This document shows, in pieces, positions 11,863 through 21,832 of a stretch of DNA of 35,452 nt. The notes under the pieces were generated by a model. That model ran no database searches. It was not told the DNA's origin and saw nothing but the letters and a program-made list of their open reading frames with translations. Made by a program: the position numbers and the translations under genes. The DNA comes from Candidatus Methylomirabilis sp. (GTDB taxonomy: Bacteria > Patescibacteriota > DYJS01), in assembly GCA_020723005.1 (NCBI GenBank), contig DYJS01000005.1:1-35452 (forward strand). Direction: 5' to 3'. Position 1 is the stretch's first letter. Each line of letters starts with the position of its first letter.

Positions 11863-13089
11863 TTATTTTTTTAAAAAGATTGTAAATATATTTTCTGAAA
11901 AAAAATTATTACAAAACCCAGAATTATTGCAAAGTGAGAGTTTATTCATATCTACAAAAAAAGCTCCAATTAAAGTTAAAACAACATATGGAAATTTTTG
12001 AAAAAGTGCAAAAGTTAAAATTGTTGTTGCTCGATCTTTCGACTTTGTTGAATTGTTTATTGCAAAACTCAGCCAACGAGAAAGAAATCCATCTGCAGAA
12101 AAAATCAGAACAAAGAAAAAGATATTTGCAAAAACTAAAATTTCAGATTGTTTTGTGAAATATACTCCAGAAAGAATAAAAAAAGTTCCACCTAAAAAAT
12201 TTAAAAATAAAAATCCATATTCATCGAAAAACTTTTTTCGAATTTTTGAAAAATTTTTAATAAAAAATACGCCAACTATTGATGAAATTGTAAATAAAAT
12301 ACTTTGCCCACGACTATCTAAACCCCATTCAATCATCATTCCAGATTTAAAAAACCCCCAAATTGCAAAGTAAAAAATTCCAGAAATAATCATTCCACAA
12401 GGAATTAAAATCCAAATTTGTTTATTTAAAAAATTTTTAAATCCATTTACAATTTGAAAAATATAGTTTTTTAAAGAAAATAAAACTTTCTCAAATTGTG
12501 GTTCAGATATTTTTAAAGAAATTAAAAATCCGATTAGATAAGAAATTTCCCAAAGAATAAAAGAAGATTGTGGAGAAATTTTGTATAAAAACCCACCAAA
12601 AAGTCCGTAAAAAAGTGGAAAAGCTCTAGCAATTGCTCCACTATTAGAAATAACTTCGTCAAAACTTTTTTCTAAACCCTTCTGTTTTAAAGAATTAAAA
12701 AGATATGCTTCAATTGTTCTAGAAAGAAAAGCAAATGTAAATTGAATTAAAAAATTTCCAATTAAGATTGAAGATTTTAAACTAATTGAAAAAAATATTG
12801 CACCTAAAATTCCTGTAAAAAACCCAAAGATCATAGTTTTTTTTCTTCCAAAAATATCGGCGATTGCACCGCTTGGAATCTCTAGAAAAAAACCAAATAA
12901 AAATGCCATTGAATCAAAAAAACCAAATTCTCCATAAGAAAAAAACTTAAGAAACCACAAAACCCAAGCAGCTTTTATAAACCATCCATTTGAAAAAATT
13001 TGCAAAAGATAAAAGTTTCGAACAGAATTCTCTTCCCACAGAACTGGTTTTTTAATTTTTAAAAAATGAATTTTTGGGATTTTAAACAT
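11863..13089 (-). CDS. Major facilitator superfamily transporter
   Basis: 408 aa polytopic; 'LEIPSGAIADIFGRKKTMIFGFFTGILGAIFF' is an MFS loop 2-3 signature. Confidence 0.85.
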   Translation of the reverse strand: MFKIPKIHFLKIKKPVLWEENSVRNFYLLQIFSNGWFIKAAWVLWFLKFFSYGEFGFFDSMAFLFGFFLEIPSGAIADIFGRKKTMIFGFFTGILGAIFFSISLKSSILIGNFLIQFTFAFLSRTIEAYLFNSLKQKGLEKSFDEVISNSGAIARAFPLFYGLFGGFLYKISPQSSFILWEISYLIGFLISLKISEPQFEKVLFSLKNYIFQIVNGFKNFLNKQIWILIPCGMIISGIFYFAIWGFFKSGMMIEWGLDSRGQSILFTISSIVGVFFIKNFSKIRKKFFDEYGFLFLNFLGGTFFILSGVYFTKQSEILVFANIFFFVLIFSADGFLSRWLSFAINNSTKSKDRATTILTFALFQKFPYVVLTLIGAFFVDMNKLSLCNNSGFCNNFFSENIFTIFLKK

Positions 13090-13091
13090 TT

Positions 13092-13436
13092 TTAGATATT
13101 TTTATCTTTTAAAATCCCTTCTCCTCTTTTAATATGAAAAAGATACAAAGGAAAAAAAATAAAAAAGTTCACAACTCCATAAACTATTTTTTGCAAGTTC
13201 TCATTTTCAGAAATATATACAAAACAAAATCCATATTTACATTCTAATCCAAAAATTTTTAATAAAGAACTAAATAAAATTTGATACAAAAACCAAACAG
13301 ACAAAAAGAGAAAAATAAAACTCATTGAATAGAAGTAAAAAATTTTAATAAAAGTTTTTGTGATTTCACCTTTTATAGCAAAATATATAAAAATACCAAC
13401 CAAACCAACAAAAAATAAAAACGGCAAAATAAACAT
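13092..13436 (-). CDS. Small hydrophobic membrane protein, unknown function
   Basis: 114 aa, 3 predicted TM segments; 2 bp upstream of the MFS gene (same strand). Confidence 0.6.
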   Translation of the reverse strand: MFILPFLFFVGLVGIFIYFAIKGEITKTFIKIFYFYSMSFIFLFLSVWFLYQILFSSLLKIFGLECKYGFCFVYISENENLQKIVYGVVNFFIFFPLYLFHIKRGEGILKDKNI

Positions 13437-13468
13437 TTCAAAATTTTAGTTTAAAGAAATTTTTAAAA

Positions 13469-13744
13469 TTATTTTTTATCTTCTTCTGCTTTTTTTCGAA
13501 CAAAAAACCAGTGATAGATAAATAAAATTCCAGAAATAAAAGAGATAACAGAAGATGAAATCATCTTTCTTTTTTCCCAATTAGAACTAATTTCTTCAAG
13601 ATCAAATACAAAATATAAAAGATTTGTGATTATATTTCCAAATGAAAACACAAAGATCAAAAGGGAGATTCCAGAAATTGCATAGATATATAAAAATTTT
13701 ATCCAATCAAATTTTCTTTTTTCAGACTCTTTTTTGTCAGACAT
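13469..13744 (-). CDS. Small membrane protein, possibly DUF5671-like
   Basis: 91 aa, two TM segments: FDWIKFLYIYAISGISLLIFVFSFGNIITNLLYFVF...SSSVISFISGILFIYHWFFVRKKAEED. Confidence 0.6.
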   Translation of the reverse strand: MSDKKESEKRKFDWIKFLYIYAISGISLLIFVFSFGNIITNLLYFVFDLEEISSNWEKRKMISSSVISFISGILFIYHWFFVRKKAEEDKK

Positions 13745-13788
13745 AAAAAATCTTATTCAAAAAAAATCTAAGAAACAAAAATATATTT

Positions 13789-15480
13789 TCAAGACGAAGT
13801 TTCAAATTTTTTTAAAATCTCTTCTTTTAAAATATGTTCCAAAAAAAGTTTTTTATATCCAACTTTTTCAAATAAAATTATAATTTTATCGTTTTCATAT
13901 CTGACAACTTGACCAATTCCCCAAAGAAAATGCAAAACTTTTGATCCAACTTCAAATGGCAAATTTTCATCATTTTTTACATCATTTCTTCTCAAACAAT
14001 TATCACAATTTTCACAAAACTCTTTTGAAAAATTTTCTCCAAAATAATTTAAAATATACTTTCTCCTACAACCTAAATTTTCTGCATAACCTTCAATCAT
14101 CTGAACTCTACTTGATTCAAAATGTCGTAAAAAATTTTGAGTTTCATATGCTTTATAACTTTCAAACTTCACATTTTTTTCATCAACAATAAAAACTTTT
14201 TTTTCAGAATCCATTCGCAAAACTCCTGCATCTGAAAGTTTTTCTGCAATTTTTTTTGCTTTTGCCTTTTCTAAACCAATTTCATAAAGCAACTTTTCGT
14301 TTAGTAAAATATCTGAATTTTCACGAACAAAGATCAAAAAATTTTTTATATCCTTTGGTTTAAAATTTATTTTTCCTTTAAAAAATCTACTTAAATTTAA
14401 ATCCCTTTTGTCATAAAAAAGTGTTGCGATTGTTTTTTTGCCATCTCTTCCTCCTCGCCCAACTTCTTGAAAATACCGATCTACAGAATCTGGAATTTGA
14501 AAATGAAAAATAAAACGAATGTTTGGATGATCAATTCCAAGTCCAAAAGCATTTGTTGCAATTAAAATTTTTATACTTCCATTCATAAAATTATCTTGAG
14601 ATTCAGTTCTCCTTTTTTTTCCTAAACTACCATGATAAACTTCAATTTTATCAAACTTTCTATCTTCTAAAAATTTTTTTAAAATTGGAATTGAATCTTT
14701 TTTCCCAACATAAATTATTCCAGGAAATTCAACATTTTTTAATTTTTCAGAAATTTTTTCCAATTTATCCTCTTCGTTTTCACATTTTAAAACTTCCAAA
14801 AAAATGTTTGGACGATCAAAACCATCAACAACAATTTTTGAATCTTTCATTCTAAGTTGAGAAATTATATCTTTTTGAATTGGTGGAGAAGCTGTTGCTG
14901 TTAGTGCAAGAATTTGTGGAGAATTTAGAAATTCAATATATGAACCAAGTTTTCTAAAATCTGGACGAAAATCATGTCCCCACTCCGAAACAGAATGAGC
15001 TTCATCAACAACAACCAAAGATGGATTTGCCAATTTTATCATCTCTAAAACCCCAGCTCTTGTAAGTTGCTCTGGAGCAAGAAAAAGAAAATTTATCTTT
15101 TTTTCAGAAAAATCTTTTAAAATTTCAATCTGCTTCTCTTTCTTAAGAAGAGAATTTAGAACTTCACTTCGTCCAAGTTTCAAATTTTTTATCTTTTCTG
15201 ATTGATCTTTTTGAAGAGAAATTAGTGGAGAAATTACTAAAATTGGATTTTTAAAAACTAAACTTGCAATGTGATAAATTGTAGATTTTCCATAACCAGT
15301 TGGCAAAACTGAAAGAAGATTATGCCCTTGTAAAACAATTTCTGTAGATTTTAAAATTCCATCACGAAGCCCTGAAAAACCAAGAAAATTTTTTGCAATT
15401 AAGACAATCTCGTCTCGTATATTTTTCAAAAAATTCAAAAAATTCAAAAAAAACTTAAGAGAAAAAATTCTTTTCTGCAA
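13789..15480 (-). CDS. recQ: RecQ-family ATP-dependent DNA helicase with C-terminal DUF3553/UvrD-tail-like domain (TTG start)
   Basis: 563 aa; LPTGYGKS, VVDEAHSVSEWGHDFRPDF, 'ATNAFGLGIDHPNIRFIFHFQIPDSVDRYFQEVGRGGRDG', Zn cluster 'CRRKYILNYFGENFSKEFCENCDNC'. Confidence 0.93.
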   Translation of the reverse strand: MQKRIFSLKFFLNFLNFLKNIRDEIVLIAKNFLGFSGLRDGILKSTEIVLQGHNLLSVLPTGYGKSTIYHIASLVFKNPILVISPLISLQKDQSEKIKNLKLGRSEVLNSLLKKEKQIEILKDFSEKKINFLFLAPEQLTRAGVLEMIKLANPSLVVVDEAHSVSEWGHDFRPDFRKLGSYIEFLNSPQILALTATASPPIQKDIISQLRMKDSKIVVDGFDRPNIFLEVLKCENEEDKLEKISEKLKNVEFPGIIYVGKKDSIPILKKFLEDRKFDKIEVYHGSLGKKRRTESQDNFMNGSIKILIATNAFGLGIDHPNIRFIFHFQIPDSVDRYFQEVGRGGRDGKKTIATLFYDKRDLNLSRFFKGKINFKPKDIKNFLIFVRENSDILLNEKLLYEIGLEKAKAKKIAEKLSDAGVLRMDSEKKVFIVDEKNVKFESYKAYETQNFLRHFESSRVQMIEGYAENLGCRRKYILNYFGENFSKEFCENCDNCLRRNDVKNDENLPFEVGSKVLHFLWGIGQVVRYENDKIIILFEKVGYKKLFLEHILKEEILKKFETSS

Positions 15481-15923
15481 TAAAAAATTTTTAAAAAATA
15501 TCTCTAAATTTATTTTATTTCTCTTTAGAATTACTATTTTTTATTGATTAAACTAAATATAAATTATTTTGGAAAAACATGAACAAAGATATAATTATGC
15601 CTAAAAAAATAATTAGAAAATAATTTTAAATCTTTTTAAAAAATATCATTATTTATGATTTGTTTTTATTTCTTTTTTTTATTAAAAAGATTTGACAAAA
15701 TATTTAAAATTCCGAAAATTTTCTCTGTTAAAATTTCTCTTGAAACAACACTTTCATCGTTCTCTTTTGTTTCTACTTTTTAATAATAAATTTTGTTTTT
15801 CAGATTTTATTTTGAGAAAGAAAAAAGTTTTTTGTTAAAAAACAGAAAAAAGTTTTCAAATTTATAAAATCTCTTTGAAATAAAAATTTTTAAAGTTAGT
15901 TTATTCTTGAAACACTTTTTAAA

Positions 15924-17051
15924 ATGGATTTTGCAATAATTTTTGTAATTTTAATTGGCTTTGCAGGAATTTTTCTTTTTTTAAATTCAAAATTTTCTTC
16001 ACAAAAAAAAGATGATGGAGCTCAAAAAATATTCTTAGAAATTTTGGAAAATTTACGAAAAGAAGTTCGTGAAGGATCTGAAAATTCTCGAAAAGAACTT
16101 TTTGAAATCACGGAAAAATCTCGAAAAGAGACACAGGAAAAATTGGACAAAATCAACGAACAATTCGTTAAAAACATCTCAGAAAATCAAACAACAATTC
16201 AAAGACAATTTAGTGAATCTAGCAAAATTATAAATTCCGTAACAGAAAAATTAACAAAGCTAGACGAAACAAACAAGCAAATTTTAAGTTTTTCAGAAAA
16301 ACTTTCAAATTTTGAAAATATTCTCAAAAATACAAAAGAGAGGGGAAAATTGGGAGAATATTTTTTAGAAACTTTGCTTACAAACTCTTTTCCGCCAGGT
16401 CACTTTGCTTTGCAATATAAATTTAAAAATGGAGATTTAGTTGATGCAGTGATATTTTTTAATGAATTTATTATTCCAATTGATTCAAAATTTTCACTTG
16501 AAAAATATAATTTAATTCAAGAAGAGAAAGATGAAGAGCGAAAAAAAATTTTGCAACAAGAATTTACAAAAGATATTAAAAACAGAATTGATGAAACAAG
16601 CAAATACATTCGTCCAAGCGAAGGAACAATGGATTTTGCTTTTATGTTTATTCCAGCTGAAGGAGTTTATTACTCAATTTTAAATTATGGAGAAAAATCA
16701 AAAAATCCAAATTCAAGAAATTTAGTTGAATATGCTTTTGAAAAAAAGGTGATTATCACCTCCCCATCAAGTTTTTTTGCATACATTCAAACAGTTATTC
16801 AAGGACTTAAAATGTTAAAATTTCAAAGTGAAGTTCAAGAAACTCTAAAAGGTGTTGCAGATCTAAAAAGACATTTGGATACATACGAAATATATTTTCA
16901 AAAAATTGGAAACAACCTTTCAACAACGGTCAATATGTATAACTCTGCATATAAAGAATTTGAAAAAATTGATAAAGATGTTTATAAGCTAACTAGTGGA
17001 GAGTCTGGTGGAAATGTAAAAGTTTTAGAGATTAAAAAACCAGAAAATTAA
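15924..17051 (+). CDS. rmuC: DNA recombination protein RmuC
   Basis: 375 aa; N-terminal TM, coiled coil, then 'RGKLGEYFLETLLTNSFPPGHFALQYKFKNGDLVDAVIFFNEFIIPIDSKFSLEKY' and 'DFAFMFIPAEGVYYSIL'. Confidence 0.93.
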   Translation: MDFAIIFVILIGFAGIFLFLNSKFSSQKKDDGAQKIFLEILENLRKEVREGSENSRKELFEITEKSRKETQEKLDKINEQFVKNISENQTTIQRQFSESSKIINSVTEKLTKLDETNKQILSFSEKLSNFENILKNTKERGKLGEYFLETLLTNSFPPGHFALQYKFKNGDLVDAVIFFNEFIIPIDSKFSLEKYNLIQEEKDEERKKILQQEFTKDIKNRIDETSKYIRPSEGTMDFAFMFIPAEGVYYSILNYGEKSKNPNSRNLVEYAFEKKVIITSPSSFFAYIQTVIQGLKMLKFQSEVQETLKGVADLKRHLDTYEIYFQKIGNNLSTTVNMYNSAYKEFEKIDKDVYKLTSGESGGNVKVLEIKKPEN

Positions 17052-17077
17052 ATTTTTAAAAATTTATAAATTTTATT

Positions 17078-17425
17078 ATGCAAGAGAAAAGATTTATATC
17101 ATTTGAGCAAGAGCTTCTAAAACAATTCACATTAGTTTCAACAAAAGTTTTGAAAAAAATTGATTCAACTAGTTTTCTCTCTCCTGTTAGAATCAAACTT
17201 TCAAAAGATATCAGTTTTGCAGACATTTTTTTGAGCATTTTCCCAGACAAAACTGCAAAAAAAAATTTTGTTTTACTAAATGATAGAATAAAAGAGATTC
17301 AAGGAGAGCTTTTTCGAAAAATGGCTGGACGAAAATTTCCAGAAATTCGTCTTCATCTTGACGACTCAATTAAATATGAAGATAAAATTAGCACAATTTT
17401 GAAAAAAGTTGGTGGTTTAGATTAA
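17078..17425 (+). CDS. rbfA: Ribosome-binding factor A-like
   Basis: 115 aa; KH-like RbfA pattern '...AKKNFVLLNDRIKEIQGELFRKMAGRKFPEIRLHLDDSIKYEDKISTILKK'. Confidence 0.8.
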   Translation: MQEKRFISFEQELLKQFTLVSTKVLKKIDSTSFLSPVRIKLSKDISFADIFLSIFPDKTAKKNFVLLNDRIKEIQGELFRKMAGRKFPEIRLHLDDSIKYEDKISTILKKVGGLD

Positions 17426-17434
17426 AATTTTTTT

Positions 17435-18295
17435 ATGAAAAGATTTCTTGGCTGTCATGTTTCTTCTTCAGGAGGGATGGAAAATGCAATTTTCTCTGCA
17501 AATTTTTTAAATGTAAACTCAATTCAACTTCATCCTTCTCCACCACAAAGATGGAATTTAAATAAATTTTCAGAGAATTTTGAAAAAAATTTTTTAGAAG
17601 CAAAGAAAATATCTTCAGTTGAAAAAGTTTTTTTTCATGGAATATATCTAATAAATCTTGCAAATCCAGATGATGAAAAATTTCACTTTTCAAAAATTTC
17701 ACTTCTAAACTATCTTGATCTGATGAGCAGAATTTCTGGAGATGGTGTAATTTTTCATATCGGATCTTTCAAAGATCAAAAAAATGAAGAAGAGGGCTTT
17801 GTAAGAATTGTTGAAGGATTAAATTGGATTTTTGAACGTTCTGAAAATTCTGCAAAACTACTTTTGGAAGTTGCTGCTGGGAGTGGAAGAGTCGTTGGGT
17901 CAAAGATCTCTGATTTAGCAAAAATTTATGAAAAAGTTAAAGAAAAAAATCGTTTAGGTTTTGCACTAGACACACAACATATGTTTGGAAGCGGTTATGA
18001 TTTTGAAAATGATTTAGAAAAAATTGTTTTAGACTTAGAAAAAACTTTCGGAATAGAAAATATTAAAGCAATACATTTTAATGATAGCAAAGTTGATTTG
18101 GCAAGCAAAAAAGATCGACACGAAAATATAGGACTTGGAAAAATTGGAGAAAAAACTTTGAAAAGAATTTTAAATCATCCAAAATTTTTGAAGATTCCAT
18201 TTATTTTGGAAACTCCAAATTTAGGAAACAAAGAAAGTGCTAAACTTGAAGTTGAAAAATTGAAAAGTTGGATTGAGCAAAGAAATTTAAAATAA
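17435..18295 (+). CDS. nfo: Endonuclease IV (AP endonuclease)
   Basis: 286 aa; 'GCHVSSSGGMENAI', 'LEVAAGSGRVVGSKISDLAKI', 'GFALDTQHMFGSGYD', 'IHFNDSKVDLASKKDRHENIGLGKIG'. Confidence 0.95.
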   Translation: MKRFLGCHVSSSGGMENAIFSANFLNVNSIQLHPSPPQRWNLNKFSENFEKNFLEAKKISSVEKVFFHGIYLINLANPDDEKFHFSKISLLNYLDLMSRISGDGVIFHIGSFKDQKNEEEGFVRIVEGLNWIFERSENSAKLLLEVAAGSGRVVGSKISDLAKIYEKVKEKNRLGFALDTQHMFGSGYDFENDLEKIVLDLEKTFGIENIKAIHFNDSKVDLASKKDRHENIGLGKIGEKTLKRILNHPKFLKIPFILETPNLGNKESAKLEVEKLKSWIEQRNLK

Positions 18296-18366
18296 AATTT
18301 TCAAAATTCTCTATTTTTTAAAATTCGTATTGAAGTTTTTAAAAAAACTTTTAGTTTTATTCAGAA

Positions 18367-18436
18367 TTTGATGAAATTAGATTTATCATCAAATTATTTA
18401 AGAAAAGTTTTTAAAAGACTGACTCTTTTGGTCTTT
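18367..18436. promoter_or_regulatory. Two small inverted repeats between nfo and rny
   Basis: TTTGATGA-(11 nt)-TCATCAAA at 18367-18393 and AAAGAC-(11 nt)-GTCTTT at 18414-18436. Confidence 0.4.
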
Positions 18437-18471
18437 CAAATATCAAACATTTATATTTTTAACTTTTTAAA

Positions 18472-20037
18472 ATGGAAATTTTTTTATATTTACTGATAGG
18501 AATATTTTTAGGTTTTGTAATTGGTTTTTCTATTGTTCGATCAAAAAATATTAAAAAAGAAGAAGAGATTGCAAAAAAAATTTTAGAACAAGAAAAAGAA
18601 TTATCTTCTCTTGAAATCAAATTGAAACAAAAAAAAGATGAAGCTGAAATTGCTGAAAAAGAGATCCTTGTTTCTGCAAAAGAGAAAGCTCAGAAAATTA
18701 TTGATGAAGCAAAAATTGAGATTGACGAAGAGAAGAAAAATCTTCAAAAACGATCTGAGAGAATTGAAAAAGATGAAGAAAGAATTGAAGCTGAAAATAG
18801 AAAAATTTTATCTGAGAGAGAAAATATTGAAATTTTAAAAGAATCTGTTGAAAAAGAGAGAAATGAAGTTTTAAAGAGATCTGAAAAAGTTCTTGCTGAG
18901 CTTGAAAGAGTTTCTGGACTTACAAAAGAATCTGCAAAAGAGGAGATTTTAAAAAAAGTTGAAGAAGAGGAAAGAGATGTTATTGCTCAAAAAATATCTT
19001 TTATTCAATCTGAAATTAAAGAAAGAGAGAAAGCAATCGTTCAAGAAGTAATTGGAACTTCTATTCAGAGATATGCTCCAACTTTTGTTTCCGATACAAC
19101 AACTGTTGCAGTTCCTCTTGGAGACGATGAAATGAAGGGAAGAATTATTGGAAAAGAAGGAAGAAATATCAAAGTTTTTGAAGAAGCAACTGGAACAAAT
19201 ATTTTAATTGATGATACACCGGGAAATGTTGTTATTAGCTGTTTTGAACCAGTTAGAAGAGAGATTGCAAAATTTGCTTTGGAAATTTTAATCAAAGATG
19301 GAAGAATTCAACCTTCAAAAATTGAAGAGGCTGTTGCAAGTGCAAAAAACGAAATCGCAAAAATTATTAAAGATAAAGGTGAAGAGGCTTTAAACCAACT
19401 TGGACTTTCTATGATGGATCCAAAATTAGTGCGACTTTTGGGAAGACTTTATTATCGAACAAGTTATGGACAAAATGTTTTAGCTCACTCCGTTGAAACT
19501 GCAGAAATTGGTCAACTTATTGCAAGAGAGATTGGTTATAAAAATATTGAATATGTAAAACTTGCATGTTTATTGCATGACATTGGAAAATCTGTGGATC
19601 GTGAGTTAGAAGGAACACATGTTGAAATTGGGGTTTCGGTTCTTCAAAAACATAAATTTCCAGAAGAAGTTATTCATGCAGTTCATGCACATCACGAAGA
19701 TATTAAACCAGAAAATATTTTAGATTTTCTTGTAATTACAGCTGATGCAATTTCATCTAGCAGACCGGGAGCGAGAAGAGATTCTTTTGAAAATTATATA
19801 AAAAGACTTGAAGGACTTGAAAATATTGCAAAAAATTATCCGGGAGTTGACAAAGCATATGCAATTTCTGCAGGAAGGGAAATTAGAATTTTTGTTCGAC
19901 CAGAAGAAGTTGATGATAGTGGTGCAATAATTATGGCTAGTGAAATTGCAAAAGAAATCGAAAAAAATCTAACTTATCCGGGACAAATAAAAGTAAATAT
20001 TATTCGAGATGTTCGAGCCGTTGAGTATGCGAGATAG
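18472..20037 (+). CDS. rny: Ribonuclease Y
   Basis: 521 aa; N-terminal TM, coiled coil, KH domain 'GRIIGKEGRNIKVFEEATGTNILIDDTPGNVVISCFEPVRREIAKFAL', HD domain 'LLHDIGKSVDRELEGTHVEIG'. Confidence 0.97.
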   Translation: MEIFLYLLIGIFLGFVIGFSIVRSKNIKKEEEIAKKILEQEKELSSLEIKLKQKKDEAEIAEKEILVSAKEKAQKIIDEAKIEIDEEKKNLQKRSERIEKDEERIEAENRKILSERENIEILKESVEKERNEVLKRSEKVLAELERVSGLTKESAKEEILKKVEEEERDVIAQKISFIQSEIKEREKAIVQEVIGTSIQRYAPTFVSDTTTVAVPLGDDEMKGRIIGKEGRNIKVFEEATGTNILIDDTPGNVVISCFEPVRREIAKFALEILIKDGRIQPSKIEEAVASAKNEIAKIIKDKGEEALNQLGLSMMDPKLVRLLGRLYYRTSYGQNVLAHSVETAEIGQLIAREIGYKNIEYVKLACLLHDIGKSVDRELEGTHVEIGVSVLQKHKFPEEVIHAVHAHHEDIKPENILDFLVITADAISSSRPGARRDSFENYIKRLEGLENIAKNYPGVDKAYAISAGREIRIFVRPEEVDDSGAIIMASEIAKEIEKNLTYPGQIKVNIIRDVRAVEYAR

Positions 20038-20136
20038 AAATCAAAATTTTAAATTTTTATTAAACAAAATTCTTGAAATTTTTTAAAAAATCAATAAAAG
20101 AAGTGTAAAGTTTTAAAAATTAAAAAAATTAAAAAT

Positions 20137-21093
20137 ATGTCAAACAATGCAGAAATTTTAAATTTCAGAGAATATACAATCAAACTTTATGGAAAAAAAT
20201 TGAACATTAGAATTAAAAGAGTTGAGAAAGAAAAAAGTTGTCCAATAGAAACAAATGCAGAAAGTTCTTGCGGTTGTGTGGATGGAAGAGATGTTGAATA
20301 TATAATTTCTGTTCAACCAGAAGGCAAAAAAAATCAAACAGAAAAAAGAGAAATTACAGAATTCGCTCTTGCTGGTGGATCGCATGGACTCGCACAAATT
20401 ATTAAAGAATTAAAAATTGTTGAGGGTGATGCAAATATTTTTGTTGCAAAAGCATTAGAAAAATTTGGATTTATTCCAAATACACATACTAGCGAACACG
20501 GACTTGAAAAAATAAACACTAATCCTGAAAATTTTTTTGATGGAAGGTATTCAGACGAAGAAGCAGAAAAAAAACTTGCACAAATTTTGACAGATATTCC
20601 AGATTGTGGATGGAATGAAGGATTTAAACTAATGTATGATGGAAAAGACCCAGAACAAGAATTTATTAAAACTTTAATTGAAAATGAAATTGAATTTATT
20701 GTTCCAGTTTTGGGTGGTGATCACAAAGAAGATGGTGTTGTTTTTCAAAAAAGAACAATTGGTTCAGGATATGATGTTACAAAATTTGTTGTTGGAATAA
20801 AAGAATTAGCTTTTGTTCAATTTTTAATAAACGCTTTTAGTGCAGAAAATGTTACTATAATTCAAAATGCTTTAATGGCTGATGCTATTTTTACTGCAGT
20901 AAGATTAACTCGAAAAAATATAGCAGGGATTCCAGAAAATGAGAACGACGAAAGATATCAATTTATTAAAAGAATTATAAAATCTGCAGGAGAAGAAAAA
21001 GGAGAAGAGAATTGGGAAAAACTTCGAAAAATTCGTGAAGAGATAGTTCGGAATGAAGAAAATATTAATTGGATAGAACAAAATCAACCATAA
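20137..21093 (+). CDS. Putative carbonic anhydrase-like (beta/zeta-type CxDxR) protein
   Basis: 318 aa; 'SSCGCVDGRD' (CxDxR), downstream His (GGSHG, NTHTSEHG) and Cys (PDCGWNEG) as candidate Zn/Cd ligands. Confidence 0.5.
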   Translation: MSNNAEILNFREYTIKLYGKKLNIRIKRVEKEKSCPIETNAESSCGCVDGRDVEYIISVQPEGKKNQTEKREITEFALAGGSHGLAQIIKELKIVEGDANIFVAKALEKFGFIPNTHTSEHGLEKINTNPENFFDGRYSDEEAEKKLAQILTDIPDCGWNEGFKLMYDGKDPEQEFIKTLIENEIEFIVPVLGGDHKEDGVVFQKRTIGSGYDVTKFVVGIKELAFVQFLINAFSAENVTIIQNALMADAIFTAVRLTRKNIAGIPENENDERYQFIKRIIKSAGEEKGEENWEKLRKIREEIVRNEENINWIEQNQP

Positions 21094-21148
21094 AAATAAG
21101 TTTATTTTTGATTAAAACTCTAAAGCAAATTTTTTAAAAAATTTTAAA

Positions 21149-21772
21149 TTATTCCAAACAACAATTTTTTTGATTTTCAATCACAAATTTTATTAGATCA
21201 TCAATTAAAATTTCTGCTCTATTCACAGCATCATAAATCTCTTCTCGAGAAACTTGAGCTGCAAACATTTTATCTTTTAATTTTCTCTTAACTGAAGAAA
21301 CCTCCATTCCTTCATATTTATTTGGTCTCATCAAAGAATATGCATGAACAAATCCAGAAAGCTCATCAAAAGCATAAATCATTTTTTCCATTTCAGAAAC
21401 TGGATCAACTCCGAAGTGATTTGGACCATGAGAAGCAATTGTTCGAATTACTTCTGGATCAATACTTTTATCTTCCAAAAATTCTACAATTTTTTTACAA
21501 TGAAGTTCTGGCCATTTCTCCCAATCTGCATCGTGAAGAAGTCCAGAAAGTTCCCATTTTTTAATTGCTATCTCGTCATAATTTTTTGAAACTGCCCAAG
21601 ATTTCATCAAATGAGCAACCTGAAACATATGCAAACGAAGACGAACATTCGGAACCCATTCTTCCAAAAGTTTTATTGCATCTTCACGACTCATCAAATT
21701 TCCAAGATTTTTTATATCTCCAAAAGTTGTTCTTCCTAAAAATCTAGAACTATTCAATAGAAATTTATTCAC
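21149..21772 (-). CDS. HD-domain phosphohydrolase
   Basis: 207 aa; 'RLHMFQVAHLMKSWA...WELSGLLHDADWEKWPELH...VIRTIASHGPNHFG' HD motif. True start may be downstream (MSREDAIKLL). Confidence 0.8.
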   Translation of the reverse strand: MNKFLLNSSRFLGRTTFGDIKNLGNLMSREDAIKLLEEWVPNVRLRLHMFQVAHLMKSWAVSKNYDEIAIKKWELSGLLHDADWEKWPELHCKKIVEFLEDKSIDPEVIRTIASHGPNHFGVDPVSEMEKMIYAFDELSGFVHAYSLMRPNKYEGMEVSSVKRKLKDKMFAAQVSREEIYDAVNRAEILIDDLIKFVIENQKNCCLE

Positions 21773-21832
21773 AAAAAATCTAAAAATTCACAAATTTTTG
21801 TCAAAATCGTTGTGAAAGAAAATTAAAAATTT

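Noticed and set aside
16748-16760. Perfect palindrome GGTGATTATCACC
   Set aside because: Lies within conserved rmuC coding sequence (KVIITSPSS); single occurrence noticed, most likely chance.
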